From an uncultured Oscillospiraceae bacterium (lineage in GTDB: Bacteria > Bacillota_A > Clostridia > Oscillospirales > Oscillospiraceae): 12,247 nucleotides of DNA. Below, one piece after another: positions 1 to 6,102 of this stretch. Both the position numbers and the translations under genes were made by a program. Each line of letters starts with the position of its first letter. Within the stretch, counting starts at the first letter, position 1. Location: positions 1 to 12,247 of the forward strand of contig CAJUAW010000081.1 of the NCBI GenBank assembly GCA_910584605.1. Direction: 5' to 3'. Under the pieces are notes generated by a model that did not search any database, was not told the DNA's origin, and saw only the letters and a program-made list of their open reading frames with translations.

Positions 1-18
1 CTCCTCTCCGCCACAAAA

Positions 19-138
19 CTACATTTTTTCCTCGGCGTTTTCTTTCATTTTATCACTGGCGCTGACACAGTCCTTGCGGATGATTCTTTGCTTGTAATTG
101 GGGCTGTTCATGCGGGGAATCGGTGGTTTTATGTGCAT
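19..138 (-). CDS. small basic/charged hypothetical protein, 39 aa
   Basis: This short frame runs from ATG (138-136) to TAG (21-19) and begins 9 bases after the TAA of the peptidase-domain frame. An AAGGAG lies 5 bases before the ATG. The product is hydrophilic, with basic residues in the first half (PRMNSPNYKQRIIRKDC) and a mixed-charge helical C-terminus; there is no signal peptide or membrane segment. I do not recognise a family. The tight spacing and good ribosome-binding site suggest it is the last gene of the same transcript. It could also be a chance frame, because 39 codons is near the noise level. Confidence 0.5.
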   Translation of the reverse strand: MHIKPPIPRMNSPNYKQRIIRKDCVSASDKMKENAEEKM

Positions 139-147
139 TTTTTCTCC

Positions 148-618
148 TTAGCTGTTATTTGCGAACCATGCCTCTACACTATTCCCAGTGTAGGAGACGC
201 TTTCAGGGTAGCGGGTCCAGCCTTCTAAACGATAAATCTGGTTTTCACCCCGATAACTATCCAGATTATCCATGTTGCTATAAGTACTCTGACGGTCTGG
301 CCATTGGATAGTTTCGCCCGCATTACCATCTGTGATGTAAAACGAGTTTGTATCGCTGGGTGATTCCAAGGCGACTACAATATGCCAGACCTTACCGCTG
401 CTATTGCGTACATAGACCAGAATATCTCCAGGCCTAATTTGAGAGAGATCATCCAGCCTACGACCAAGGTTAGCAGTGTCTCCGAAGATGAGAGAACTTA
501 CCATGCTGGCATATGCTCCACAAGCGTAAGTATTACTGACGTGATAGTTGCGCATGATCTGTCCACTGGCTGTGCTGGGTATTTCGTTCTTGTGAGTGCC
601 TGGGGTTTTGTTTGTCCC
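148..618 (-). pseudogene. orphaned cysteine-peptidase-like (NlpC/P60- or CHAP-type) C-terminal domain, cut off by an amber codon
   Basis: This stretch is in the same frame as the SLH gene and continues it after a TAG at 621-619, through 156 sense codons to TAA at 150-148. The sequence is uninterrupted and looks like an intact papain-fold peptidase or amidase domain. It has Cys259 in ACGAYASM, the strand pair RPGDILVYV, His305 in KVWHIVVAL and an acidic/amide residue in ITDGNAG (numbering counts the amber as residue 226). In such families Cys and His form the catalytic dyad and the enzymes cut peptidoglycan cross-links or stems. No ribosome-binding site precedes the internal ATG at 555, so independent translation is unlikely. 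The tail after the catalytic core is Tyr/Trp-rich. Expression would need readthrough or suppression of the TAG. Otherwise it is a recent loss of function or a sequencing error. Confidence 0.7.
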
Positions 619-1296
619 CTAGACAGTACCGGTTGGCCAGTCCTTTTCAATTTGGCGAAGTAGCTCCAGCACATTTTCCTCGGTAATAGGCTTGCCATTA
701 GTGAGATAGCCGTCCCCAATGCCCTGCGAAGCTGTGTGAGAGTTTCCTGACATACCATTCAGCGCCTGATAGATCAGAACTGCAATGTTTCCCCGGGTGA
801 TGGTGGGGCCGGTGGTCGCTTCAACTGGGAGCAGTCCCAGTTCGACCGCCTTATCACAAGCGGTGGCGTAGCTCCACTGGCTGGCCGGGCAGTCCAGATA
901 CCGGAGCATGACGGTGCAGGCCGCAGCTGGGGTCACCGGGTCACTGGGGCCAAATTGTTTGTTGCCATAGCCGGCCATCAGCTTTTTCTCGGCACAGTAA
1001 CCGGCATAGGGCATAGCCCACTCAGGAACATCGGTGAAGGGACAGATAGTGCGGTAATAGGCGGCATTCCTGCCCATATCCCCGGTATCATCGGAGAGCC
1101 GGGTCAGGATTACAGCCAGCTCCGCCCGGGTCAGGCCGGAACCGAGATTCAGATTGCCGTTCTGGTCACCGGTCAGGATACCGTTTTCTTTCAGCCAGGC
1201 CGCCGCCGTTTCCTGCTCGGACTGAACAGCCAGGGCGGGGACAGCCAGTGACAGTGTCAGTGCGGCACACAGCAGCAAGGTCAAGATCCGTTTCAT
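619..1296 (-). CDS. secreted three-repeat S-layer-homology (SLH) protein, truncated by an in-frame TAG
   Basis: The start is the ATG at 1296 (MKRILTLL), 8 bases after an AAAGGAG at 1305-1311; the longer frame beginning at 1317 has no such site. Residues 1-23 form a signal peptide ending VPALA. Three SLH repeats follow: one with AAWLKENGILTG and LTRAELAVILTRL, one with CPFTDVPEWAMPYAGYC and VTPAAACTVMLRYL, and one with ATACDKAVELGLL and ITRGNIAVLIYQAL. SLH domains bind pyruvylated secondary cell-wall polysaccharides, so the protein should sit on the cell surface. The frame ends at TAG (621-619) after 225 codons, in WPTGTV-stop-GTNK. The peptidase domain lies directly beyond it in the same frame. 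The intact form would be a 382-residue SLH-anchored cell-wall hydrolase. The gene has its own promoter upstream and is separated from the sortase operon. Confidence 0.85.
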   Translation of the reverse strand: MKRILTLLLCAALTLSLAVPALAVQSEQETAAAWLKENGILTGDQNGNLNLGSGLTRAELAVILTRLSDDTGDMGRNAAYYRTICPFTDVPEWAMPYAGYCAEKKLMAGYGNKQFGPSDPVTPAAACTVMLRYLDCPASQWSYATACDKAVELGLLPVEATTGPTITRGNIAVLIYQALNGMSGNSHTASQGIGDGYLTNGKPITEENVLELLRQIEKDWPTGTV

Positions 1297-1349
1297 ATTT
1301 TGCACTCCTTTCAGCACCCAAAATCAACTTGTTTCTTCCTTCTGATTTG

Positions 1350-1378
1350 AGCATAGTACGGAATCTGGACTCTGTCAA
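1350..1378 (-). promoter_or_regulatory. sigma-A promoter of the SLH gene
   Basis: On the minus strand, TTGACA (1378-1373) and TATGCT (1355-1350) are separated by exactly 17 bases. The predicted start lies near 1343, about 47 bases before the ATG. This is a perfect -35 with a 4/6 -10. It indicates that the SLH gene is transcribed on its own, although read-through from the sortase operon remains possible. Confidence 0.7.
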
Positions 1379-1473
1379 AGGATTATTTTAAATCCCTTTG
1401 CCGATATTTTGAACCTTGCCGTATTTGTTGAATTTCGGCCGTTTCACCTCCGCTTTTCACGGAGTTTCGCCGC

Positions 1474-1496
1474 AAAAGGTTATTTGTAAACCTTTT
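1474..1496 (-). terminator. weak hairpin after the sortase gene
   Basis: An inverted repeat with 8-base arms AAAAGGTT/AACCTTTT and a 7-base loop overlaps the sortase TAA. On the minus strand it is followed by only four T before GCGG. It is A/T-rich in the arms, so it is at best a weak or bidirectional terminator. Confidence 0.35.
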
Positions 1497-2322
1497 ATGA
1501 ACGGACCTCCACAGCCTGGACCACCACACGGCTCTCGGGGTGGTCGGCCAGGCAGGTGGTGAGGGTGAGCCGGTTGTCGGAGGCAGCCTGGAGGTAGCTC
1601 CAGTCGGTGTTGGAGATGGTCTTGACCAGCGTGACCGCATAGGTCCGGGTGCCGTACATGGTGGTGTAGGTGATGGTGTCGCCCTGCTTCAGATTTTTGA
1701 TTGCGCCAATGGCGTACTTGGTCCCCCGGTTGTGGCCGCACGCTCCCACGTTGCCATCCCAGGCGGAGGTGGAGCTGTAATGCCCCAGGCCCTTCCTCAT
1801 GCTGGCGTTGGTCTCGCCCTCCCACAGCTTCATGTCGATTTTCAGCGAGGGAATCTTGATGGTGCCGATATGGCCGTCCTTGTAGGCCATGCCCTCCGCG
1901 CTGGTGTAGGCGGGCGGCTGGTAGGTGGGTATGGTGGGGACAGTGGGTGTGGGAGTGACAGCGGAGCCCGGCTTACCGGCCTCCACCAGCTCGGTGATGG
2001 GGCCGCCGCCACCGACGCCGTAGCCGCCTCCGCCCGTCGCCACCGTCTGTTGGAGGCCGGGGAGAATGGTGCGCTCCATCACGCCGGTCATGGTGGTGCT
2101 CTGAAGGCCGTACTCCAGCTCGGGGACCTGGTAGTCCACCACATTCCTGCCGCCGTAGTTGTACTGGCTGCCGTAGATGTCCTCATAGCTGGTGCTCTTG
2201 TAGTAGTCCTGGGGGGCGGTGGTCTCAAAGGAGTAGTCCGCTGCCGCATAGGCGGAGGGGGTCAGCGCCAGCAGGGCCAGAATGGGCAGGATCGCTTTGG
2301 TCAGGTTTTTCCAGGGTTTCAT
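1495..2322 (-). CDS. exported sortase (class D/E-like transpeptidase)
   Basis: The product is a 275-aa sortase, a membrane-associated Cys transpeptidase that cleaves a C-terminal sorting motif and links surface proteins to the cell wall. Residues 1-27 form a signal peptide or anchor (ILPILALLALTPSAYAA). Residues about 30-140 are a Tyr/Gly/Pro-rich linker, and the catalytic beta-barrel occupies about 145-275. Catalytic residues are visible: His197 in ACGHNRGT, Cys257 in LTLTTCLADH and Arg265 in PESRVVV. The ATG overlaps the previous stop as ATGA and is preceded by GAGGAGG, so it is translationally coupled to the 304-aa membrane protein. No LPxTG-type substrate is present in the window, so the substrate must lie elsewhere or use a divergent motif. 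The exact class is uncertain. Confidence 0.92.
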   Translation of the reverse strand: MKPWKNLTKAILPILALLALTPSAYAAADYSFETTAPQDYYKSTSYEDIYGSQYNYGGRNVVDYQVPELEYGLQSTTMTGVMERTILPGLQQTVATGGGGYGVGGGGPITELVEAGKPGSAVTPTPTVPTIPTYQPPAYTSAEGMAYKDGHIGTIKIPSLKIDMKLWEGETNASMRKGLGHYSSTSAWDGNVGACGHNRGTKYAIGAIKNLKQGDTITYTTMYGTRTYAVTLVKTISNTDWSYLQAASDNRLTLTTCLADHPESRVVVQAVEVRS

Positions 2323-3233
2323 TTTGCTTCCTCCTCTTGCTCAGTTTCGTCCTCCGGTTCCTCCTGGAGCTGCCGCAGCGCCCGGCGGGAGCGGAACAGC
2401 AGCACACCCAGGGTGGCGATTGTCCCTGCTCCCAGAACGCCCAGGGCATAGGGCAGGACCTTTCCGGGCAGGCTGGCCGTCAGACCGGAGGCCCGGTCAA
2501 TAATCAGGCCAGCGCCGTCAGCCGCGGCCCCCAGGTAGGTCACCTTGTAGGTGACGCTCTCCACATCGTTCCGGGTGACCTCGCCCACATAGTCGGCGGA
2601 GGTGATGTACCCAGTGGCGACCTTGTGGTAGCTCTTGCCGGAGTAGGTGGCCACGGCCTGATAAGAGGCGGGGGCCAGGGCGTCCCCCACCAGATCAGTG
2701 CCAATGATCTGCCAGTCCACGTTGGACAGGTTCAGCGTCACCCCGTCCTTGACGGTGGTAGCCGGGACATAAGACATATCGTTCCGGTCCAGTGGCCCGA
2801 TGGTCTTGGTGGCGGTGACAGTCTTGGCCTGGCTGGTGTAGCCGGCGGCTTCGGTGCGAATGGCGGTGTGATCCAGGTTCAGAACGCCGGAGTAAGTGCC
2901 GTCATCATAGTCCAGTGTGGCTGCAAGCTGGGTCAGGATAGTCCCCAGGTCCTTGGTGCCGGTTTCCAGCGTGACCGTCTCGGTGTGGTACTTCCGGTCC
3001 GACACCTGATTCTCTTCCTTCACAATCTCCGCAAAGGTGTAGCGGTAGCCCTCCTGCTCGAAGGGCTCCTCAATGAGCTGCTGGGGATCAGTCCCGGGGG
3101 GCAGGGTGTAGGTCTTGATGAGCTGCTGGCTCCCGTTGAGGTTCTGGATGGTGGTATCGGTGGGTACCTCCAAGGCGCAGGCGTTGGTCACCAGCGCCGC
3201 CGCCAGCAGCAGACAGGTGAGCAGTCGTTTCAT
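2319..3233 (-). CDS. exported single-pass membrane protein with acidic cytoplasmic tail, 304 aa
   Basis: The N-terminal signal peptide is MKRLLTCLLLAAALVTNACA. An extracytoplasmic region of about 230 residues follows, rich in Thr, Tyr and beta-type repeats (KTVTATKTIGPL, VESVTYKVTYLG). A transmembrane helix lies at about 256-279 (LPYALGVLGAGTIATLGVLL), then a FRSRRALRQ stop-transfer and a strongly acidic tail (EEPEDETEQEEEAK). The order matches a type I membrane protein. The LPGK before the helix is not a canonical sorting motif, and the 24-residue tail is too long and acidic for a sortase substrate. It begins within an ATGA overlap with the 28-aa gene, behind AAGGAGG, and ends in an ATGA overlap with the sortase. 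I do not recognise the family. A role as partner or scaffold of the sortase is inferred from coupling only. Confidence 0.8.
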   Translation of the reverse strand: MKRLLTCLLLAAALVTNACALEVPTDTTIQNLNGSQQLIKTYTLPPGTDPQQLIEEPFEQEGYRYTFAEIVKEENQVSDRKYHTETVTLETGTKDLGTILTQLAATLDYDDGTYSGVLNLDHTAIRTEAAGYTSQAKTVTATKTIGPLDRNDMSYVPATTVKDGVTLNLSNVDWQIIGTDLVGDALAPASYQAVATYSGKSYHKVATGYITSADYVGEVTRNDVESVTYKVTYLGAAADGAGLIIDRASGLTASLPGKVLPYALGVLGAGTIATLGVLLFRSRRALRQLQEEPEDETEQEEEAK

Positions 3234-3316
3234 GTCTGGGTCCTCCTTCTCCAGAAAAATACCGCACCGGACAATGCCAGCGCGGCCGCCAGGGTGATGG
3301 GTACAATGGGTTTCAT
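3230..3316 (-). CDS. 28-aa membrane micro-protein in the sortase operon
   Basis: This unannotated-size frame reads MKPIVPITLAA, then a hydrophobic helix (ALALSGAVFFW), then RRRTQT. It starts in an ATGA overlap with the RelE/HigB-like stop and ends in an ATGA overlap with the 304-aa gene, filling the gap exactly. An AAGGAGG lies 7 bases before its ATG, and its own RRR codons contain the AAGGAGG of the next gene. It resembles the hydrophobic-plus-basic half of an LPxTG sorting signal but lacks any sorting motif. It may be a small membrane subunit, or a translated coupler that delivers ribosomes to the next start. Function is unknown, but the context argues strongly for translation. Confidence 0.7.
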   Translation of the reverse strand: MKPIVPITLAAALALSGAVFFWRRRTQT

Positions 3317-3705
3317 TTGGGTTCCTCCTTGACGATATATTCTACTGCGTACTCCGGGTGATCCCAGAGCGACGCCAGCAGTCTGAGTGAGTGCTCCAGC
3401 GCTTTTTCGGTGTCACGCTTTTGGCGCTTCACAAAGGCGTGCAGGAGCAGATAGTCCCCGTTGGGACAGGGGGTGAAGATGACCCGCACCACCACCCGGC
3501 CCTTCTCCCGGAGCTCATAGAGGCTTTGATACTTTTCAATGGAGAAGTGCTTGTAGTGGGGCTCTTTCAGTTCCGGGAGGGGCGTCTGGGAGAGATAAAA
3601 AATCTGCCGGACCAGCTTGTCCCGCAGCTTGGGCTCCAGCCCCTCAATGAACTCCGCCGCCTGGGCAGGACTATCCGGGGGCTTATAAATTTTAATACGA
3701 TCCAT
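3313..3705 (-). CDS. RelE/ParE/HigB-like (Gp49-type) protein
   Basis: This 130-aa protein has the layout of RelE-superfamily, Gp49/HigB-type toxins, which are ribosome-dependent mRNA interferases. The N-terminal helices are AQAAEFIEGLEPKLRDKLVRQIFYL, and the core is LYELREKGRVVVRVIF...DYLLLHAFVKRQKRD followed by the final helix TEKALEHSLRLL. The LYELR, RV(I)F and LLHAFVKR blocks are the family hallmarks. HigB-type genes are normally followed by an HTH antitoxin. Here the next gene is a 28-aa membrane peptide and no HTH gene is adjacent. The upstream 127-aa protein, 14 bases away, is the only candidate partner. It starts at ATG behind a weak AGGA. It may be a toxin with an unusual partner, or a RelE-fold protein recruited to another role. 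Confidence 0.75.
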   Translation of the reverse strand: MDRIKIYKPPDSPAQAAEFIEGLEPKLRDKLVRQIFYLSQTPLPELKEPHYKHFSIEKYQSLYELREKGRVVVRVIFTPCPNGDYLLLHAFVKRQKRDTEKALEHSLRLLASLWDHPEYAVEYIVKEEPK

Positions 3706-3719
3706 GTTCTCATCCTACG

Positions 3720-4103
3720 TTATGTATTTTCTGCCAGACGTTTCAAGTGAGTCAGAAAGTCCTCGGCAAACAGCTCCGCAAAATCCGGGCTGCCGCTGAT
3801 CCACCAGACCGGGTCGGGCAGGGAGCGGTAGATGCTGTCATATTGCAGGCAGATCAGCAAAAATTTCTGCTTGGGATCGGCCTGCTCCGCCGTGTGGAAA
3901 ATCTGGGCTATGGTCTCCTGGACGTTCTCGTAGTCCTGATAATAGTCGCACAGATCATCAAAAAACTGGCCGGCGAATATGCTGCTAAATACGGCCATAG
4001 CGTCCCGTTCCGGGGAGCCGTCCTCGGTGGTCAGGCCCATGCGCCGCAATCGCTGAGTGGCGGAGTCCTCAAAGGGACTGTGGGCCCGTTGGTAGTTGTT
4101 CAT
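3720..4103 (-). CDS. hypothetical acidic protein, 127 aa
   Basis: The start is the ATG at 4103 (MNNYQRAHSP), preceded by AGGAGGTG at a good distance. The longer frame from 4172 would read through a terminator-like hairpin and has no ribosome-binding site. The protein is predicted mostly helical and acidic (FDDLCDYYQDYENVQETIAQIF, DFAELFAEDFLTHLKRLAENT), with no signal peptide, membrane segment or recognisable HTH. Its TAA is 14 bases before the RelE/HigB-like ATG, so the two are probably co-transcribed. By position it could be a non-canonical antitoxin, but nothing in the sequence proves it. I do not recognise a family. Confidence 0.7.
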   Translation of the reverse strand: MNNYQRAHSPFEDSATQRLRRMGLTTEDGSPERDAMAVFSSIFAGQFFDDLCDYYQDYENVQETIAQIFHTAEQADPKQKFLLICLQYDSIYRSLPDPVWWISGSPDFAELFAEDFLTHLKRLAENT

Positions 4104-4128
4104 ATCGTTGTCACCTCCTCCAAGGCAT

Positions 4129-4163
4129 GAAAATAGCCTGGGCCGCAGAAGCGGCGCCAGGCT
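4129..4163 (-). terminator. terminator or attenuator between the BRO-N gene and the surface operon
   Basis: On the minus strand AGCCTGG...CCAGGCT pairs around a CGCCGC/GCGGC inner stem (4135-4163, loop TTCT), followed by ATTTTC. It lies 12 bases after the BRO-N stop and about 30 bases before the 127-aa start. There is no room for a promoter after it, so the operon downstream must use a promoter further up and partial read-through. That makes attenuation plausible. Confidence 0.6.
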
Positions 4164-4175
4164 GTACAGCATGGT

Positions 4176-5075
4176 TCAATCTTCAGTTGTGTTGTCCTGT
4201 GTGTGAGGCGGCAGCTCCTCGGGCTGAGAGGCGGCTACCGTCTCAATCACCTGTGTGACCACGGCATTCAACTGGGCAGCATTCTGAGAGGTAATCACAG
4301 GCTGGCCAGAATCCGCTTCAATCGCTTGCCGGGCCTGCCCCGCAATTCTCCCACCGCGCCGGGCAACCTCTTTATTTTCTGCAAAGCCCTCTGGCTGCTG
4401 TCCCTTAGATAGTTCAGTTGTAGCAACATCAGCCAGCATATTCAAGACGATTTCTGCGGTACTCATATTATCCCGCAGGTTTTGCTTTTTCAAGTTTTTC
4501 AGCTGCTTATACTGCTTTGTGGTCATACCAGACCAGGCACGAGTGATCTCATCCGTGAGAATGGCATATTCCCGACCCTGTTCTACCCCTCTGGCCTGCC
4601 ACTCAGCCGTCAATTCGTTGCGAACCCGGATGGCAAGGATTCTCTGATGTATCCAATCGGGGGAATATCCCTTTCGCTGATAGGTTTCCAAAGCCCGGTC
4701 AATGGCCTGTTCCGGGTCGATAGTCTCCTCAATACGCTCCCGGCCAACCTGAGCTAGCCAGAGCTTAAAGGGTTCCGCTTTGGGAGATGGAATGGACTGG
4801 ATCAGGCGAAGCAGTTGTTCTGTGGTGGCTACGTCCGTCATGCGACGTTTACCATCTGCCGCTACCATTTTCAAACCGTTACAATTTGTAACGGTTTCAT
4901 TTCCCTCATCTTTCAAGCGTTTTTTCATAACGCGCCAGTAGGTTTGAGGATTAGGACTGCCTGTCAGTACCTTGATTACATCGACAATGGAAAAATACCA
5001 TTCTTCCTGCTCTGAATCCCAAGCTGCCCGGATGGGCTGATTCTCAAATAGTTGGATTTTATCCTGTTCACTCAT
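4176..5075 (-). CDS. BRO-N domain protein (DinD-like / phage-antirepressor-like)
   Basis: The start is the ATG at 5075 (MSEQDKIQLF), 5 bases after GAGGGG; the frame extends to a TTG at 5090, but that codon overlaps the ribosome-binding site. The BRO-N domain covers about residues 8-125: IQLFENQPIRAAWDSEQEEWYFSIVDVIKVLTGSPNPQTYWRVM, then TVTNCNGLKMVAADGKRRMTDVA and LLRLIQSIPSPKAEPFKLWLA. The remainder is helical and polar, similar to DinD/BRO proteins of Firmicutes mobile elements, with RVRNELTAEWQARGVEQGREYAILTDEI and ARRGGRIAGQARQAIE. BRO-N proteins bind DNA and often act as phage or element regulators. The gene follows parB by 37 bases and has a candidate promoter inside the parB end. Its coding sequence carries a perfect 25-base inverted repeat (4873-4897). 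The family call is firm, the biological role is not. Confidence 0.88.
   Translation of the reverse strand: MSEQDKIQLFENQPIRAAWDSEQEEWYFSIVDVIKVLTGSPNPQTYWRVMKKRLKDEGNETVTNCNGLKMVAADGKRRMTDVATTEQLLRLIQSIPSPKAEPFKLWLAQVGRERIEETIDPEQAIDRALETYQRKGYSPDWIHQRILAIRVRNELTAEWQARGVEQGREYAILTDEITRAWSGMTTKQYKQLKNLKKQNLRDNMSTAEIVLNMLADVATTELSKGQQPEGFAENKEVARRGGRIAGQARQAIEADSGQPVITSQNAAQLNAVVTQVIETVAASQPEELPPHTQDNTTED
4873..4897. repeat. perfect 11-3-11 inverted repeat inside the BRO-N gene
   Basis: AAACCGTTACA and TGTAACGGTTT are exact reverse complements separated by ATT. The site encodes residues 60-68 (ETVTNCNGL). It has the same geometry as the palindrome in parB at 5562-5586 but a different sequence. 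It could be a protein-binding operator, an mRNA hairpin, or a by-product of conserved codons. Confidence 0.8.
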
Positions 5076-5104
5076 ATGTACCCCTCGCAATCTGTATTTT
5101 GCCC

Positions 5105-5133
5105 ATTATACGTCATCCGGCCCGTTCCCGCAA
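5105..5133 (-). promoter_or_regulatory. candidate promoter for the BRO-N gene
   Basis: On the minus strand a perfect TATAAT (5110-5105) lies 17 bases after TTGCGG (5133-5128), at the very end of parB and about 30 bases before the BRO-N ATG. The -35 is only 3/6, so the call rests mainly on the -10 and its position. Confidence 0.4.
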
Positions 5134-6102
5134 GAACTCAAGGAACAGTTTTTCAATCTCCCGGTCGCTGCTGAACTTCTCCAGATAGGGGGCAAACTGC
5201 TTGCGGTCAAAGGAGATTTTTCTGGGCGGGGCTGTCAAGCGTTTCTCCGCCGCCGCCCGGGCCTCGCGCCAGGCGGCAAACACGGCCTGACGATCAGCAG
5301 CAGGCGGGGGACATTTCTGGACGACATGCTGCATGGCGGCTTTGTTGATTTGGTAGCCAACGATGGAGCATATCTCAATAAACGCTTTCTGAGACTCAGC
5401 ATTATAGTCCGCGATCAGGTCGGCGCAGGCGAGATTAAGTTGTTTAGGGGTGTTCTCCAGAATATCGGACAGTTCCGGTATCAGCTGGGTCAGCTTAACG
5501 GCTTTCCGAATTTCGTACTCGGTGACGCCAAAAAATTCGGCGACCAAGGCCCGGGCCGAATACTTCTGGCGAGAATCGCCAGAAGTTCCGTTCTCCATAT
5601 CGGAACGGTATCCTTGGCGGTTTTTTGCGTCCAGCAATGCTTTGTATGCCTTTCCTCGCTCTATGGTGGAAAGCCCTTGCCGCTGGATCAGGTTAGTAGA
5701 GGTGGCAATCACGATGGCCCTAGCATCATCCGCCTCCACTACCTCCGCAGGAATCGTAGTCCACCCAGCCAGTTTTGCAGCGGCAACTCGATTGTGACCG
5801 CTCAGGATCTCATACTTATCTGTACTGATAGGGCGGACGATGATTCTGACAAACAGGCCGTCCTCCTGAATCTGTTCCGAAAAGGCTTCCAGCTTGGCCC
5901 TGGGGTAAGGGCGAAAGCCGATATCCGCTGTGAAAAAGGATACCAGCTTGTCCAGCGGGAGGTCGCAGAGCTGGGAGGCTCCAACTGGTGCCTTTTCACG
6001 GAAAATCCGCTGGTAGGCTTCATCGCTGGTTTGTAACTCTGATGCCTGCTGGGTAGCGGCCATGCGCCGTTTCAACATATCGTTCATGTTCGCTTTAGGC
6101 AA
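5113..6102 (-). CDS. parB: ParB/Spo0J-family partition protein
   Basis: This 329-aa ParB binds centromere (parS) sites and partners ParA in segregating a plasmid or element. The N-terminal ParB/Srx nuclease-like domain spans about 45-145: YEILSGHNRVAAAKLAGW (97-114) is the arginine-patch motif and TSTNLIQRQGLSTIERGKAY (135-153) the second box. The HTH is about 181-205 (YSARALVAEFFGVTEYEIRK). A helical C-terminal half follows (AAWREARAAAEKRL, EKLFLEFLRERAG). The likely start is TTG at 6102, behind AGGAGGT within the end of parA; the two genes overlap by 8 bases (TTGCCTAA). The next ATG (6087) is too far from that site. A perfect inverted repeat at 5562-5586 encodes the linker before the HTH and may be the parS or a control element. 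Confidence 0.92.
   Translation of the reverse strand: MPKANMNDMLKRRMAATQQASELQTSDEAYQRIFREKAPVGASQLCDLPLDKLVSFFTADIGFRPYPRAKLEAFSEQIQEDGLFVRIIVRPISTDKYEILSGHNRVAAAKLAGWTTIPAEVVEADDARAIVIATSTNLIQRQGLSTIERGKAYKALLDAKNRQGYRSDMENGTSGDSRQKYSARALVAEFFGVTEYEIRKAVKLTQLIPELSDILENTPKQLNLACADLIADYNAESQKAFIEICSIVGYQINKAAMQHVVQKCPPPAADRQAVFAAWREARAAAEKRLTAPPRKISFDRKQFAPYLEKFSSDREIEKLFLEFLRERAG
5562..5606. repeat. perfect 11-3-11 inverted repeat plus a second inverted repeat inside parB (parS candidate)
   Basis: ACTTCTGGCGA (5562-5572) and TCGCCAGAAGT (5576-5586) are perfect reverse complements with spacer GAA. GTTCCG (5585-5590) and CGGAAC (5601-5606) form an adjoining repeat with a 10-base spacer. They encode the hydrophilic linker TSGDSRQKY before the HTH. 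The sequence does not match the chromosomal TGTTTCACGTGAAACA parS, but plasmid ParB proteins use their own sites. Confidence 0.75.

Noticed and set aside
619..621. TAG as a pyrrolysine codon
   Set aside because: No Pyl machinery or PYLIS-like context is visible, and a one-base change from TGG is simpler.
1540..2451. Long plus-strand open frame opposite the sortase gene
   Set aside because: It is a shadow of the GC-rich sortase codons, Gly/Val-rich without domain logic and without a ribosome-binding site. The minus frame has catalytic motifs.
2452..2475. LPGK before the membrane helix of the 304-aa protein as a sortase motif
   Set aside because: It lacks the x-T-G part and the tail after the helix is long and acidic instead of a few basic residues.
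2337..3332. Plus-strand open frame of 331 codons opposite the 304-aa membrane protein
   Set aside because: It is a shadow frame; the minus strand has a signal peptide, membrane helix and coupled starts.
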